64,000 nt of DNA from Kurthia senegalensis (GTDB lineage Bacteria; Bacillota; Bacilli; Bacillales_A; Planococcaceae): assembly GCF_000285595.1 (NCBI RefSeq), contig NZ_HE611064.1, forward strand, positions 847,601-911,600, written 5' to 3'. Shown piece after piece: positions 1 through 15,047 of the stretch. Numbering within the stretch: position 1 is the stretch's first letter; each line of letters begins with the position of its first letter. A model generated the notes under the pieces. The model was not told the DNA's origin. It saw only the letters and a list, made by a program, of their open reading frames with translations, and did no database searches. Made by a program: the position numbers and the translations under genes.

Positions 1-32
1 CTACTCGCTTTTTTATGATCAATAAGCAAAGC

Positions 33-452
<420 letters not shown>

Positions 453-465
453 CTAGTCCCTATTA

Positions 466-1926
<1,461 letters not shown>

Positions 1927-1944
1927 TTATAATGCAGGGCGTGC

Positions 1945-2808
<864 letters not shown>

Positions 2809-2843
2809 TCACCACCTTATAATTTTAGTTAAAATCCCACGAA

Positions 2844-4379
<1,536 letters not shown>

Positions 4380-4398
4380 TCAAAATTGTTTTCGGTTA

Positions 4399-4935
4399 TT
4401 AGCCGATTAATGTACGTTTTAAGCTTTCTAATTTAGTAGCAACAGTGCTGTCATAAATTAAATTGCCGACTTGTACTTTAATTCCACCAAGTAATGATGG
4501 ATCGATTTTATTTGTAATATGAAGTTTCTCTTTACCTACTTTTTTAGCAAAAGTAGAAGAGATACGAGTTAATTCGTCTTCAGTTAAAGTAGTTGTTGAA
4601 TAAACAACTGCTTCAGCAGCGCCAGAAGCATCATATGATAATGTCATAAATGCATCAACGATTGCTGGTAATTCATGAATACGACCTTTGTCTAAAATGA
4701 CTTTAAGTGCATTTAAGACGATTGTTTGAGCGCCAGCGAAAAGTGTATCAAACATTTGACGTTTTTGCTCAGCTGTAATTTTAGGAGAATCTAAAAGAAC
4801 CATAAGTTCTTTGTTCTCTTCTAAAACTTTTTTAATTTCTGCCATGTCTGTAGAAACAGCATCAACAGCATTATTTTTTTGTGCTAGTTGAAAAAGGGCC
4901 TCAGCATAACGTTTAGCCGCCGGTGATTGACTCAT
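4399..4935 (-). CDS. atpH: ATP synthase F1 delta subunit
   Basis: This is the delta subunit (OSCP-like), which joins the top of F1 to the b-dimer of the stator. The 178-residue product begins with the family pattern [13 protein letters not shown], and its C-terminal half contains [20 protein letters not shown], also characteristic. It overlaps the end of atpF by four bases (ATGA), so translational coupling is likely. The gene contains an intact run of seven A/T (4874-4880), a useful control for the homopolymer problems elsewhere in this window. Confidence 0.97.
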   Translation of the reverse strand: MSQSPAAKRYAEALFQLAQKNNAVDAVSTDMAEIKKVLEENKELMVLLDSPKITAEQKRQMFDTLFAGAQTIVLNALKVILDKGRIHELPAIVDAFMTLSYDASGAAEAVVYSTTTLTEDELTRISSTFAKKVGKEKLHITNKIDPSLLGGIKVQVGNLIYDSTVATKLESLKRTLIG

Positions 4936-5456
4936 CGAGCTTCCCCTGCCTTCGCAATCGTTTCTTCAATTAGAGAACGATTATCTTCTTCAGATACTTC
5001 TTTCGCAAGAACTTTAGAAGCAGCAAGTACAGAAAGTGATACGACTTCTCCGCGTACTGCAGCGATAGCTTTTTCTTTTTCAGCTTCAATGTCACGTTTA
5101 GCAGATTCTTGTAAACGAGCAGCCTCATTTTTAGCTGCTGAAACAATTTCTTCTTTTTGCATTTCAGCTTGTTTTTTAGCATTTTCAACGATGCCTTGAG
5201 CTTCGCCTTGTGCTTTAGATAAAAGACTACGTTGTTGTTCTAATAGTTGTTGAGATTCTTGACGATTTTTTGCAGCCTCGTCTAAATCGTTCGCAACTTG
5301 TTCTTCACGTTTTTGCATGATTCCCATTAAAGGACCCCATGCTACTTTTTTCAGGATTGCCATTAACACGATAAACACTACTAACATGTAGATGATATCT
5401 CCCCAGTTTACGCCAGGGTGTTCTGCAGCTCCTAATACTAGATGATCTAGAAACAC
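4932..5456 (-). CDS. atpF: ATP synthase Fo subunit b (stator stalk)
   Basis: This is the b subunit of the peripheral stalk. It has 174 residues, with one N-terminal membrane helix (about residues 20-38, [16 protein letters not shown]) followed by a long charged helix rich in Glu, Gln, Lys and Ala that dimerises as a right-handed coiled coil and binds delta. The start is GTG with GGGAG about ten bases upstream. It overlaps atpH by four bases. A 138-base gap with two hairpins separates it from atpE. Confidence 0.96.
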   Translation of the reverse strand: MFLDHLVLGAAEHPGVNWGDIIYMLVVFIVLMAILKKVAWGPLMGIMQKREEQVANDLDEAAKNRQESQQLLEQQRSLLSKAQGEAQGIVENAKKQAEMQKEEIVSAAKNEAARLQESAKRDIEAEKEKAIAAVRGEVVSLSVLAASKVLAKEVSEEDNRSLIEETIAKAGEAR

Positions 5457-5517
5457 GATTGTTTCACTCCCTTCAAGAGCTTATAAAATTGGTTCTAAAA
5501 ACGTAAATGTTATTCGA

Positions 5518-5579
5518 AAGTTAAATAATTTAACTTGTGATTAAAACATAAATGAATGGCGAAGAATTTCTTCGCCATT
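5518..5579 (-). promoter_or_regulatory. Two mRNA hairpins between atpE and atpF
   Basis: The atpE-atpF gap holds two inverted repeats. One has ten-base arms aatggcgaag/cttcgccatt at 5555-5579 with a five-base loop. The other is AT-rich with eight-base arms at 5518-5536. Neither is followed on the minus strand by a long T run, so they look more like processing, stabilising or partial attenuation elements than a full terminator. They sit where c-ring (atpE) expression must exceed that of the single-copy stator genes. Confidence 0.6.
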
Positions 5580-5594
5580 AAAAATCGTAAGAAA

Positions 5595-5867
<273 letters not shown>

Positions 5868-5891
5868 CTAGTTTCCTAGGCAATTTTTATA

Positions 5892-6641
<750 letters not shown>

Positions 6642-7013
6642 TTATTGGTTTTTTAAATGAAATACGATCCTGTCCACTAATAGCAGAACGTACGGAATCA
6701 TTAATCCAATGATCGTGCTACCAACACTAATATACTGTGGATAAGTGAGCGCAAGCGCAACACTTAAAACAGCAGAAGCGAAGCGAATTAGAGTTCCTAG
6801 AGAACGAACCTTTTGTCCCTTCTCTACTCTACGACCAAAGTTTTCCATCTTTCGGACGAGACTCCAAAAGTTAAATAGACCGCAAAGCGCACCTATTGCG
6901 AGGCCTGCGAATACAGTTTGGTATGACGTAAAACTCCAGCCTAACGCGCATACGAGAAGGAACACAAGTATATACTTTTGAAGCCTTCTATAAATACGAT
7001 GCATTTCTACCAT
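6642..7013 (-). CDS. atpI: ATP synthase subunit I (c-ring assembly helper)
   Basis: This is the first gene of the atp operon. The 123-residue protein has four predicted membrane segments, with a basic loop RKMENFGRRVEKGQK between the second and third, as in the AtpI/UncI family that helps c-ring assembly or Mg2+ supply. The start is uncertain: AGGAG lies about eleven bases before the first ATG, and a second ATG (MHRIYRR) lies four codons later. About 300 nt of leader separates it from the promoter at 7320-7348. Confidence 0.88.
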   Translation of the reverse strand: MVEMHRIYRRLQKYILVFLLVCALGWSFTSYQTVFAGLAIGALCGLFNFWSLVRKMENFGRRVEKGQKVRSLGTLIRFASAVLSVALALTYPQYISVGSTIIGLMIPYVLLLVDRIVFHLKNQ

Positions 7014-7319
7014 TGGTCTTTAATCTCCTGAATCTTATTTTCGAATGATGGAAGTACTAGCTGACCACCGGCCATAAACCGGATAAGTAGCGTTAAACTA
7101 CAAATGCGGGTGGGAAATACGAAATTATTCCCTATATGTGAGAGATAAGTTATATATAATAAGGAACTAACTACATCTTTGAAACGTCTAAAAAAGCCAC
7201 TAACATATGAGAACAGTCTATTTGAAACAAAAGTTGAAACAAAAGCGTTCTTCTACTGGCCTATTCGGAAACGAAAGATATAGTAGAGCCATCATAGCCT
7301 TATCATTTTACCCTTTGTT

Positions 7320-7348
7320 AGCATACAATAGTGAATATTTCATGTCAA
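7320..7348 (-). promoter_or_regulatory. Sigma-A promoter of the atp operon
   Basis: On the minus strand there is a consensus -35 TTGACA (7343-7348), a 17-base spacer and -10 TATGCT (7320-7325). It is the only strong promoter seen in the 496-base gap between wecB and atpI and points into atpI. The resulting leader is about 300 nt. I see no riboswitch or gene in that leader; a 70-codon plus-strand frame at 7207-7419 has no convincing ribosome binding site. Confidence 0.75.
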
Positions 7349-7417
7349 TTGCTTATGCCCAAAAACTTGAGAAGTGTATAACATTTGTCGATTTGTTGAC
7401 AAATATGTGTATTTTTT

Positions 7418-7443
7418 AAAAACGTTGTTATATCAACGTTTTT
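7418..7443 (-). terminator. Intrinsic terminator after wecB
   Basis: Perfect ten-base arms aaaaacgttg/caacgttttt enclose a six-base loop. The arm ends in A/T runs on both strands, so it could act in both directions. It lies 67 bases after the wecB stop and separates it from the atp promoter. Confidence 0.8.
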
Positions 7444-7509
7444 AAAATACGTCACCTAGTTTTTTTATGACATGAAGCAAGAAAAACTGTCTTTTCATTC
7501 ACTTAATTA

Positions 7510-8615
7510 TTATTTTAGAAAACTAATTAGCGCTTTCACGATTTTTTCAGATGCGTGTCCGTCGCCATAAGGGTTCGATGCGTGAGCCATTTGTAAATAC
7601 GCTTCTTCATTATTTAATAATTCTGAAGCCATTTCATAAATCGTCTCTTCATCTGTACCCGTTAGTTTCAATGTACCAGCTTCAATCCCTTCTGGACGTT
7701 CTGTCGTATCTCGTAAAACGAGAACTGGCTTTCCGAGAGAAGGTGCCTCTTCTTGTACACCACCAGAATCCGTCATAATCATATATGACTTCGCCGCAAA
7801 GTTATGGAAATCGAATACATCTAATGGTTCAATCAAATGTACACGACTCTCCTCCCCTAGCACGTCTTTTGCGATTTCTCGTACGGCTGGGTTTAGATGA
7901 ATCGGATAAACGACTTCCAAATCTTCATGTTCATGAAGCAAACGTCGAATCGCCTTAAAGATATGGCGCATCGGTTCACCGAGGTTTTCACGTCGATGTG
8001 CCGTTAATAAAATGACGCGCTGTCCTTCAAGCTTTTCAAGTACTGGATTAGAATAAGAAGGTGTGATTGTTGTTTTTAACGCATCAATCGCGGTATTCCC
8101 CGTAACGAAAATCGTTTCTTCTTTCTTATTTTCCTTCAGTAAGTTTGCCTTTGCTTGCATCGTAGGCGCAAAATGAATATCCGCTAACACACCTGTTAGT
8201 TGACGATTCATTTCTTCTGGGAATGGAGAATACTTATTCCCTGTACGAAGACCCGCTTCTACGTGCCCTACTGGAATTTTGTTATAAAAAGCGGCGAGGC
8301 TTGCGACAAATGTCGTTGACGTATCACCATGAACTAAAACAATATCCGGTTGTGCCTCTTTCATGATTGAATCTAAACCTTCTAATCCACGCGTCGTTAC
8401 ATCAATTAATGTTTGACGGTTTTTCATAATGTTTAAATCGTAATCCGGCACGATTTGAAACGTTTCCAATACTTGGTCAAGCATTTGGCGATGTTGTGCC
8501 GTAACGGTCACAATCGTTTCAATGTTAGAATTTTTTTTAGTTCAAGTACGAGCGGAGCCATTTTAATCGCTTCTGGTCTCGTACCAAAAACGGTCATCAC
8601 TTTCCATTTCGACAT
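7510..8615 (-). pseudogene. wecB: UDP-N-acetylglucosamine 2-epimerase, frameshifted in a homopolymer
   Basis: This is the non-hydrolysing UDP-GlcNAc 2-epimerase (WecB/MnaA) that makes UDP-ManNAc for teichoic-acid linkage units. The 5' part (ATG at 8615) reads MSKWKVMTVFGTRPEAIK, the family N-terminus, but runs into a stop. The rest, in another frame, has VHGDTSTTFVASLA, the VGHVEAGLRTG segment, TAHRREN and SGGVQEE. The break is an eight-base T run (8531-8538 on the plus strand); one more base would join the frames as ELKKNSNIETIVTVTAQ. Apart from this the gene looks intact, so a sequencing error is likely. It lies between upp and atpI, a position seen in other Bacillales. Confidence 0.9.
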
Positions 8616-8638
8616 TTCCTTCACCACCCCGAAAAAAA

Positions 8639-9268
8639 TTATTTAGTACCGAATAGACGGTCCCCTGCATCACCTAAACCTGGCACGATGTAACCGTGGT
8701 CGTTTAGTTTTTCATCTTTAGCTGCGATATAAATATCAACGTCTGGGTGTGCTGCAAGTAATGCATCAACGCCTTCTGGAGCAGCGATTAAGCACATGAA
8801 TTTAATGCTTGTTGCGCCACGTTTTTTAAGTGAGTTGATTGCTTCGATTGCAGAACCACCTGTTGCTAACATTGGATCGACAACGTAAAAGTCACGTTCT
8901 TCGATGTCAGCTGGGAATTTTGCGTAGTATTCCACTGGTTTTAAAGTTTCTGGATCACGGTATAACCCAATGTGAGCGACTTTAGCAGCTGGAATTAATT
9001 TTAAGATACCGTCAACCATACCTAAGCCTGCACGTAAAATTGGAACAACGGCCATTTTTTTACCAGCTAAAACTTTTGTTTTTGCTTTAACGACTGGTGT
9101 TTCAGTTTCTACTTCTTCTAAAGGCATATCACGAGTAATTTCGAATGCCATAAGTGTAGCGACTTCATCTACAAGTTCGCGGAATTCTTTCGTACCTGTA
9201 TTTTTGTCACGAATAAAAGTTAATTTGTGTTGAATTAATGGATGGTCAAAGACGTATACTTTACCCAA
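8639..9268 (-). CDS. upp: Uracil phosphoribosyltransferase
   Basis: It salvages uracil with PRPP to UMP in the cytosol. The 209-residue protein has the PRPP-binding loop [11 protein letters not shown] (about residues 130-140) and the uracil-binding C-terminal region [13 protein letters not shown]. The start is TTG, with GGGAG about nine bases upstream. It is followed 24 bases later by wecB. An extended -10 promoter lies just upstream. Confidence 0.97.
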   Translation of the reverse strand: MGKVYVFDHPLIQHKLTFIRDKNTGTKEFRELVDEVATLMAFEITRDMPLEEVETETPVVKAKTKVLAGKKMAVVPILRAGLGMVDGILKLIPAAKVAHIGLYRDPETLKPVEYYAKFPADIEERDFYVVDPMLATGGSAIEAINSLKKRGATSIKFMCLIAAPEGVDALLAAHPDVDIYIAAKDEKLNDHGYIVPGLGDAGDRLFGTK

Positions 9269-9302
9269 AGTTAAACACTCCCTATAAATAATTATCTTAC
9301 CT

Positions 9303-9308
9303 ATTATA
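9303..9308 (-). promoter_or_regulatory. Extended -10 promoter of upp
   Basis: The minus strand reads TGCTATAAT, a perfect -10 hexamer with the TG extension, 35 bases before the upp start. No good -35 is seen at 16-18 bases, consistent with an extended -10 promoter. The rest of the 371-base gap between upp and glyA is AT-rich. I see only the glyA terminator in it. Confidence 0.65.
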
Positions 9309-9582
9309 GCAGAAAAAACGCTTTCATACGTGTAATTATTTATGTTCTTCTATTTTATGAATATTATCCTATTTTTTTACTAGTTGTTGTCTTCCCATCA
9401 TCTCGATTAATCATTTTTATCTGAAGAAGAAAAAACACATAAAGACGTAAATATTCATTTTATAGAGTAATCTATTACTTTTTCTTCATCATACATTTCA
9501 TTATTTAATAGTAAAAATTTACGAATGGTTCACTCATTTTCATACAGTCCCATCCGACCGATCTCTTTCAATTTATACGAAG

Positions 9583-9617
9583 AAAATGCCGACATCGTCA
9601 ATCGACGTCGGCATTTT
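9583..9617 (-). terminator. Intrinsic terminator after glyA
   Basis: The arms aaaatgccgac/gtcggcatttt, with a further TCG/CGA pairing inside, form a stable GC-rich hairpin followed on the minus strand by TTTTC. It lies 23 bases after the glyA stop. Confidence 0.8.
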
Positions 9618-9639
9618 TCATATACATAACTACTGAAGA

Positions 9640-10893
9640 TTATGCGTAAATTGGGTATTTGTCAGTTAGTGCTTTTACGCGTGCTTTCGCATCTTCTTTA
9701 ACCGCTTCGTCTTCTGGATTTTTAAGAACCGCTGCAATTAATGCACCGACTTCTTTCATATCTTCTTCTACGAAACCGCGAGATGTGATAGCAGGTGTAC
9801 CGATACGAACGCCTGAAGTAACGAATGGTTTTTCTGGATCGTATGGGATACCATTTTTGTTTGCTGTAATGTTCACTTCATCTAAAAGCGCTTCTGCTAC
9901 TTTACCTGTTAAACCTAAAGAACGAACGTCTAATAATAGTAAGTGATTATCTGTACCGCCTGAAACTAAATCAATACCTTCTGAAACAAGTGTTTCGCCT
10001 AATGCTTTTGCATTGTTGATAACTTGTTGTGCATATTGTTTGAATTCAGGTTGTAATGCTTCACCGAAAGCAACTGCTTTACCTGCTATTACGTGCATTA
10101 ATGGGCCACCTTGAATACCAGGGAAGATTGATTTATCAATTTTCTTCGCCCATTCTTCAGAAGTTAAAATCATACCACCACGAGGACCGCGTAATGTTTT
10201 ATGTGTTGTTGTCGTTACGAAATCAGCATATGGTACTGGATTTGGATGTAAACCAGCCGCTACTAAACCTGCAATATGTGCCATGTCGACCATAAATAAT
10301 GCGCCAACTTCATCGGCGATTTCACGGAATTTCGCAAAGTCGATTTCACGAGGGTACGCACTTGCACCTGCCACGATTAATTTCGGTTTGTGTTCGATTG
10401 CTTTTGCACGAACATCATCGTAGTCGATTACGTTTGTATCTTTCGTTACACCGTATTCAACAAAATTGTATTGAACGCCAGAGAAGTTTACTGGGCTACC
10501 GTGTGTTAAGTGTCCACCGTGAGCTAAGTTCATACCTAAAACGGTATCGCCTTGTTGTAACACTGTGAAATATACAGCCATATTCGCTTGTGCGCCTGAG
10601 TGAGGTTGAACATTGACATGTTCTGCACCGAATAATTGTTTTGCACGATCGCGCGCAATATCTTCAACGACGTCTACGAATTCACAGCCACCGTAGTAAC
10701 GTTTCCCCGGATAACCTTCTGCGTATTTATTCGTAAGAACAGAACCTTGTGCTTCGATAACGGCCGCTGAAACGATGTTTTCGGATGCGATTAATTCGAT
10801 GTTTGCTTGTTGACGTGCAAATTCTTTTTCCATCGCTTCAAATACTGCTGAATCTTGTGCTTTTAAATTTTCTTGTGCTGCAAGTTTTGCCAT
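9640..10893 (-). CDS. glyA: Serine hydroxymethyltransferase
   Basis: This PLP enzyme converts serine and tetrahydrofolate to glycine and methylene-THF. The 417-residue protein has the PLP-lysine motif [14 protein letters not shown] (about residues 225-238), the N-terminal ASENIVS segment and the family pattern [15 protein letters not shown]. It is downstream of ywlG and rpiB in the order rpiB-ywlG-glyA seen in B. subtilis, and ends at a strong terminator. Confidence 0.97.
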   Translation of the reverse strand: MAKLAAQENLKAQDSAVFEAMEKEFARQQANIELIASENIVSAAVIEAQGSVLTNKYAEGYPGKRYYGGCEFVDVVEDIARDRAKQLFGAEHVNVQPHSGAQANMAVYFTVLQQGDTVLGMNLAHGGHLTHGSPVNFSGVQYNFVEYGVTKDTNVIDYDDVRAKAIEHKPKLIVAGASAYPREIDFAKFREIADEVGALFMVDMAHIAGLVAAGLHPNPVPYADFVTTTTHKTLRGPRGGMILTSEEWAKKIDKSIFPGIQGGPLMHVIAGKAVAFGEALQPEFKQYAQQVINNAKALGETLVSEGIDLVSGGTDNHLLLLDVRSLGLTGKVAEALLDEVNITANKNGIPYDPEKPFVTSGVRIGTPAITSRGFVEEDMKEVGALIAAVLKNPEDEAVKEDAKARVKALTDKYPIYA

Positions 10894-10938
10894 TACTCTT
10901 TTCCCCCTAAAATCTAATGATCTATTTATTTGAACATC

Positions 10939-11505
10939 TTAATTAGATGTTTCTAACGTATAAACGGCACGTTCGCCACCGATTAATTTCGGGCGTGTTT
11001 TTGCTGCCGTCACGACCGCATCCCCTATTTGTTTTACGGACGTTCGGATTGGTACAGCAACACGTTTCAAATGCATACCGATTAACGTTTGACCGATATC
11101 GATTCCCGCATGCGCTTGAATTTCTTCTACGACAACAGCGTCCTTCAAATGACGATAAGCATAAGTAGACATAGAGCCCCCCGCTTTTCGTACAGGTACG
11201 ACTGCCACTTCTTCGTAGCCGAATTTTTCTGCTGCTTCTCTTTCGAGTGTAAGGGCACGGTTTAAATGTTCGCATCCTTGGAACGCTAAATAAATACCAT
11301 GTTTGTCAGCAAATGCTTGAAGTGGTTTGAAAAGTGCTTCCGCAATTTCCATACCGCCTGCAGTGCCGATTTTTTCGCCTTTTACTTCTGAAGTAGAACA
11401 CCCGATGACGAACAGTTGGCCTTTTTTAAGAGGTGCTTGTTCTACAAATTCATCGAGCAAAGTCGTTAGTTGTGTTTCGATTTGTTGTAGAGTCATATTT
11501 TTCAC
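10939..11505 (-). CDS. ywlG: YwlG family protein (TIGR01440), function unknown
   Basis: This is a conserved Bacillales protein of the YwlG/DUF436 family; its biochemical role is not established. The 188-residue product contains [20 protein letters not shown] near the N-terminus and a basic, glycine-rich middle [14 protein letters not shown]. No membrane segment is seen. It lies three bases after rpiB and 45 bases before glyA, so co-transcription with both is likely. Confidence 0.9.
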   Translation of the reverse strand: MKNMTLQQIETQLTTLLDEFVEQAPLKKGQLFVIGCSTSEVKGEKIGTAGGMEIAEALFKPLQAFADKHGIYLAFQGCEHLNRALTLEREAAEKFGYEEVAVVPVRKAGGSMSTYAYRHLKDAVVVEEIQAHAGIDIGQTLIGMHLKRVAVPIRTSVKQIGDAVVTAAKTRPKLIGGERAVYTLETSN

Positions 11506-11508
11506 CTC

Positions 11509-11952
11509 TTAGTTTTTCGCTTCGATTTCAGCGATTTTGCTGACGCGACGTTCGTGACGACCGCCTTCAAAATCTGTAGATAACCATGTTTCAACGATTT
11601 CTAATGCTAAACCAGCACCAATAACGCGTTCACCCATTGCGATGACATTTGAATCATTGTGACAACGTGTTGCTTTTGCAGAGAATGTATCGTGTACTAA
11701 TGCACAACGAATACCTTTTACTTTATTCGCTGCGATCGACATACCAATGCCTGTACCACAAATTAAAATCCCTTTATCAAATTCGCCACTCGCTACACCT
11801 TCAGCAACAGGAGTTGCGTAGTCAGGATAGTCTACAGAGTTGTCGTCTTTTGGTCCGAAATCTGTGTATTCATAGCCTTTTTGTTCAAGTAAACCTTTAA
11901 TTTCTTTACGTAAGTTGTTACCACCGTGATCAGATGCGATTGCAATTTTCAC
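11509..11952 (-). CDS. rpiB: Ribose-5-phosphate isomerase B
   Basis: This RpiB/LacA/LacB family enzyme interconverts ribose-5-phosphate and ribulose-5-phosphate. The 147-residue protein starts MKIAIASDHGG and has the catalytic segment GILICGTGIGMSIAANK, whose Cys and Thr are family active-site residues, and CHNDSNVIAMGERVIG. The start is GTG with GAGGGA upstream. It is the head of the rpiB-ywlG-glyA group (B. subtilis ywlF). Confidence 0.93.
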   Translation of the reverse strand: MKIAIASDHGGNNLRKEIKGLLEQKGYEYTDFGPKDDNSVDYPDYATPVAEGVASGEFDKGILICGTGIGMSIAANKVKGIRCALVHDTFSAKATRCHNDSNVIAMGERVIGAGLALEIVETWLSTDFEGGRHERRVSKIAEIEAKN

Positions 11953-12210
11953 AGTTATCCCTCATTTCTTTAATCTAGTCAAAATCAGTGTACCACTTAT
12001 TTTAAAAGAATGACATGAATTTAAATAGAAAGATAAGTTGGAAGTTATCTTTAAAAACGAACATTTAAAGTATTTTACTTTAAAATGTATGTATTTAAAA
12101 TAAAATAACACTTATAAATGATTTGAAAATCATTATAATTCGTATTTTAACAAATTTACGATTCGCTGTATAGGTGGAAAATGTACGAATACGGTAATTA
12201 AAACATTAAA
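11953..12210. other. AT-rich gap upstream of rpiB with small inverted repeats
   Basis: No gene is seen here. The gap contains a perfect eight-base inverted repeat (aaagataa/ttatcttt, 12029-12052) and an imperfect one at 12061-12088. A possible -10 TACACT lies close to rpiB, but no convincing -35 pairs with it. The role is unknown. Confidence 0.4.
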
Positions 12211-12212
12211 AA

Positions 12213-12245
12213 ACTCGAAGCTACTATGATGCTGTAGCTTCGAGT
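12213..12245 (-). terminator. Intrinsic terminator after the chemotaxis receptor
   Basis: Twelve-base perfect arms actcgaagctac/gtagcttcgagt with a nine-base loop are followed on the minus strand by TTTTTTAATG. It lies 15 bases after the receptor stop. Confidence 0.9.
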
Positions 12246-12260
12246 CTGTTCATACGTTAT

Positions 12261-13540
12261 TTAATTAAATTTTTTAATGACGTCGTACAACTCATTCGCT
12301 TGTTGTTTCAAATGCGTCGTTAGTTGATTCATCTCTTCAATTACATTGACCTGCTCTTCTGTCGCCGCTCGAACTTCTTCGGCACCTGCAGATGTTTCTT
12401 CTGCAATCGCTGCGACTTCTTGAGACTGATTCACCGTTTGTTCAATCGTCGTCATTTGTTGTTCAACTAGACTTGAAATTTCAGAAACAGACTTCGCCAT
12501 TTCATGAATCATCACCGTCATTCCGTCTACAGCTTCCGTCGTCGTCGATACGCGAGCAACTTCTTCTTCTGTCGCTGTTACTTGTTCATGCATCGTTTCA
12601 ACGACCGCTTTTACACCGCTTTGCATTTGTTGAATTAAGTCTGTAACGTTTTTCGCCGCTTCTGAACTTTCATCTGCTAACTTACGGACTTCTTCGGCAA
12701 CGACGGCAAAACCTTTCCCATGCTCACCGGCACGTGCTGCTTCAATCGATGCATTCAATGCTAATAGATTCGTTTGATCTGCAATGGCACTTACCAATTG
12801 AATAATGTTTTCAATTTCAGATGCATTTTTTTCTAATTGCAAAATGCCACCAAGCGATTGTCGGTTGCTATCAACCATCCGTTGCACGCCGCTTACTAAT
12901 AAATTAATTTGTTCTGTCGCACTCGATAATTCGTTCACCATTTGTTTCGAAGTCGTGTTTGATAATTCAACGTGCCCGTTAACAGAACTTGCCATATCTT
13001 TCACATCATCTAAAGAAATCGCTGTTCGTTGGACGGCATCAGAAGAATGTTCTGCCCCATCAGAAATTTGTGCAATCGTATACGAAATGGCCGACGTTTG
13101 GCGTGAAGCATCTTCCGCTTCTTTTGATAATAACTCTACAGAGCGATTCGTCATTTCAAAATTTTCTTCAATATGCGTTACCATTTGACGTAAGTTCCCG
13201 AGCATCATTTGAAATGCAACCGCAAGGGAATGCATCTCATCTCTCGTTTTCGGCAATTCTACTTCTTGTGAAATATTCCCCTTCGCCGCTTCATTCGCTA
13301 CTTTTTCAAGTTGCTGTAACGGTTTAACTAAAATGATACCGAAAATAGCCGCTAGTATGCCCGACCAAATGATCCCAAGTGTATACGTAATCATTTCAAA
13401 AACTTGTCGGCTCGTATTCGCAAAAAAGCCGGTTGAATATACTCAATAAAAATAAAACTTGCACTGTACGTTGCAATTGCTAACGCTACTACAAAAACGA
13501 TTAATTTCTTTCGCAAACCAAATTTCACACGCTTCTCCAT
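12261..13540 (-). pseudogene. Methyl-accepting chemotaxis protein, frameshifted in a homopolymer
   Basis: This is a membrane chemoreceptor signalling to CheA/CheW. The restored protein starts MEKRVKFGLRKK (ATG at 13540). It has a first membrane helix, a very short outer loop of about 15-20 residues, a second helix ([18 protein letters not shown]), a HAMP domain and a long signalling hairpin with the tip sequence [20 protein letters not shown]. With no real extracytoplasmic sensor it probably senses via the membrane, HAMP or a partner. The frame breaks at a six-base A run (13422-13427, plus strand); one added base restores [14 protein letters not shown]. It lies ten bases after ywlE. Confidence 0.88.
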
Positions 13541-13550
13541 CTGGATCCCC

Positions 13551-13982
13551 CTATCGAATCTTTCTCTCTAATTGATCAATTAATTGTTTCATTACTCGAA
13601 ACGTTTCACGATAATCCTCAATCGAGCCACCGTACGGATCTGGAATATCTCCTACTTCGTTTCGAACGTATTCTCTTAGCGTGAATGTCTTATCTGCCGC
13701 AAATGGATAGACGTCCATAAATGCACGTTTATGCGAAGTCGTCATCGTTAAAATCAAATCCGCCCAACGAACGTTTTCTTCTGTGACAGATGAGCTTTCG
13801 TGAGGCATCGACATTTGTTCCTCTTCCAAAACCGTCGATGAACCGATGGACATTTGATTGCCATTCGTTGCGTAAATCCCGGCTGATTTCACATCAACAC
13901 CTACTAACTTCTTCGCTCTCAAAATTGCTTCCGCCATCGGGCTTCTGCACGTATTTCCCGTACAAACGAAATAAATGTTCAT
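13551..13982 (-). CDS. ywlE: Protein-arginine phosphatase YwlE
   Basis: This low-molecular-weight phosphatase-fold enzyme removes phosphate from arginine, opposing the McsB kinase. The P-loop is CTGNTCRSP, with nucleophile Cys7 and Arg13. Thr11 is the residue known in B. subtilis YwlE to favour phospho-arginine over phospho-tyrosine. The general-acid loop is DPYGGS near residue 115. The ATG at 13982 (MNIYFVC) is preferred to a frame opening six codons earlier because GAGGTG lies upstream. Length is 143 residues. Confidence 0.93.
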   Translation of the reverse strand: MNIYFVCTGNTCRSPMAEAILRAKKLVGVDVKSAGIYATNGNQMSIGSSTVLEEEQMSMPHESSSVTEENVRWADLILTMTTSHKRAFMDVYPFAADKTFTLREYVRNEVGDIPDPYGGSIEDYRETFRVMKQLIDQLERKIR

Positions 13983-14151
13983 TTTATTCACCTCATTCAC
14001 ATTCTCACTCTTTGTGATTATTATAAGTCATATTAGGTCAAAAAACATAGAAAAGCGTGAATTTCTTTCCAAATTCTATGACAAAATATGCACATATTGT
14101 GTAAAGTTAATCATTTTTCCAATTGGAATGGCATTGGCTTTGCCGCTTGCA

Positions 14152-14488
14152 TCAAATGTTGAACATGCTTCGTATCCACTGTTGCATTTGAATTAATACC
14201 GGGCCCATCTTCTTATCATAAGTCGTAATCGAGTACTCTACTTTCGGGGGAACTTGCAGGTACATTATCCGATACACGATGTCATGATCTGCTAATTTTC
14301 TCAGTTGGCTCGTTACTATTTTTTGTAATGAATGGAGTCACTCGCCACAATTTACTAAATCGTAGTTGTTCACTCAAAATTAAATGAAATAAAATAATCA
14401 GCTTCCGTTTTCCTACAATGGTGTCTAGCGCTGCTTTTATTCCACTATTGCACTTTTTCGAGTGTCATTCATTTGGCTTTGTCGTCAT
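14152..14488 (-). pseudogene. Decayed HxlR-family (MarR-like) transcription regulator
   Basis: Translation of the minus strand gives a clear HxlR-type winged-helix protein in pieces. The first piece, CNSGIKAALDTIVGKRK then ILFHLILSEQLRFSKLWR, comes before a frame change. The second, TSQLRKLADHDIVYRIMY then LQVPPKVEYSITTYDKKMGP, matches the wing and C-terminal part. Damage includes an in-frame TGA seven codons in (14465-14467), a frame change at the T run 14319-14324 that needs two bases, and Arg in place of the usual Trp in GKWK. Two or more lesions make a true pseudogene likely. It fills the space between ywlE and ywlC where B. subtilis carries other genes. Confidence 0.8.
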
Positions 14489-14773
14489 GCCATTCACTCA
14501 TTTCAACAAAGTAAGTATCTTTTAGAATACTACGGCACATTTACGTACCTACTTCCTCAATTGACACTACTATTTTAAAATAAAGTGAATTCAAAAAGCA
14601 AAAGAGTTTATTTCATATGTCTATCTTTTTATGAGTTTTACAAATCATTTTAGTACTACTATTCGCTTTGTCAGGACTAAATAAAATAGCAAAAGGAAGT
14701 GATGGAATCAGTCGTCATGATTGGAACTGACCTACGAAAGTGAGACAGTGAAAAAGATGCTTCTTTTAAGCCA

Positions 14774-14812
14774 AATTTGACGGACGCTTTCCTGGGGCAT
14801 GACATGGAACGT
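14774..14812. repeat. Remnant of a dispersed Bacillaceae-type intergenic repeat
   Basis: The stretch around ggacgctttcctggggcatg resembles one end of a palindromic intergenic repeat common in Bacillaceae, whose ends read roughly TTTGGCGGACGCTTTCC. Two further fragments lie near 49597-49655 and 60140-60170. The family assignment is from memory and should be tested by self-comparison of the genome. Confidence 0.45.
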
Positions 14813-15006
14813 TTCAATTAATTTTTCTTCAAACGTTCCTTTTCCATACGATCTTGTTTACCGATTAGTTGTTATAAACAATGCAACTCCCTGTTTTCAT
14901 ACCACTTCACCATTGATAAAGTTGACTATCATTTTTAATTCCACATACGTTCATCATTTCATCTTCATCACTTTCCTTTTTATTTCGTATGAATATTTTT
15001 TCCATC

Positions 15007-15047
15007 AAAAAACACTTCCAAAGATTTGATCCCTTTGAAAGTGTCTT
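15007..15047 (-). repeat. Terminator-like hairpin in the ywlE-ywlC gap
   Basis: The arms acacttccaaag and ctttgaaagtgt pair with one mismatch, and the minus strand continues into TTTTT. No intact gene lies immediately upstream on the minus strand (only the structured repeat and ywlC), so it may be a redundant terminator or a decayed repeat copy. The rest of 14490-15180 shows no coding region I can support. Confidence 0.5.

Noticed and set aside
7207-7419. A 70-codon plus-strand frame in the atp leader region
   Set aside because: No convincing ribosome binding site, it overlaps the minus-strand atp promoter, and it resembles nothing I know.
7510-8615. Programmed frameshifting as the explanation for wecB and similar breaks
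   Set aside because: The breaks lie only at A/T runs with the same one-base loss and without slippery-stem signals, so an assembly error is simpler.
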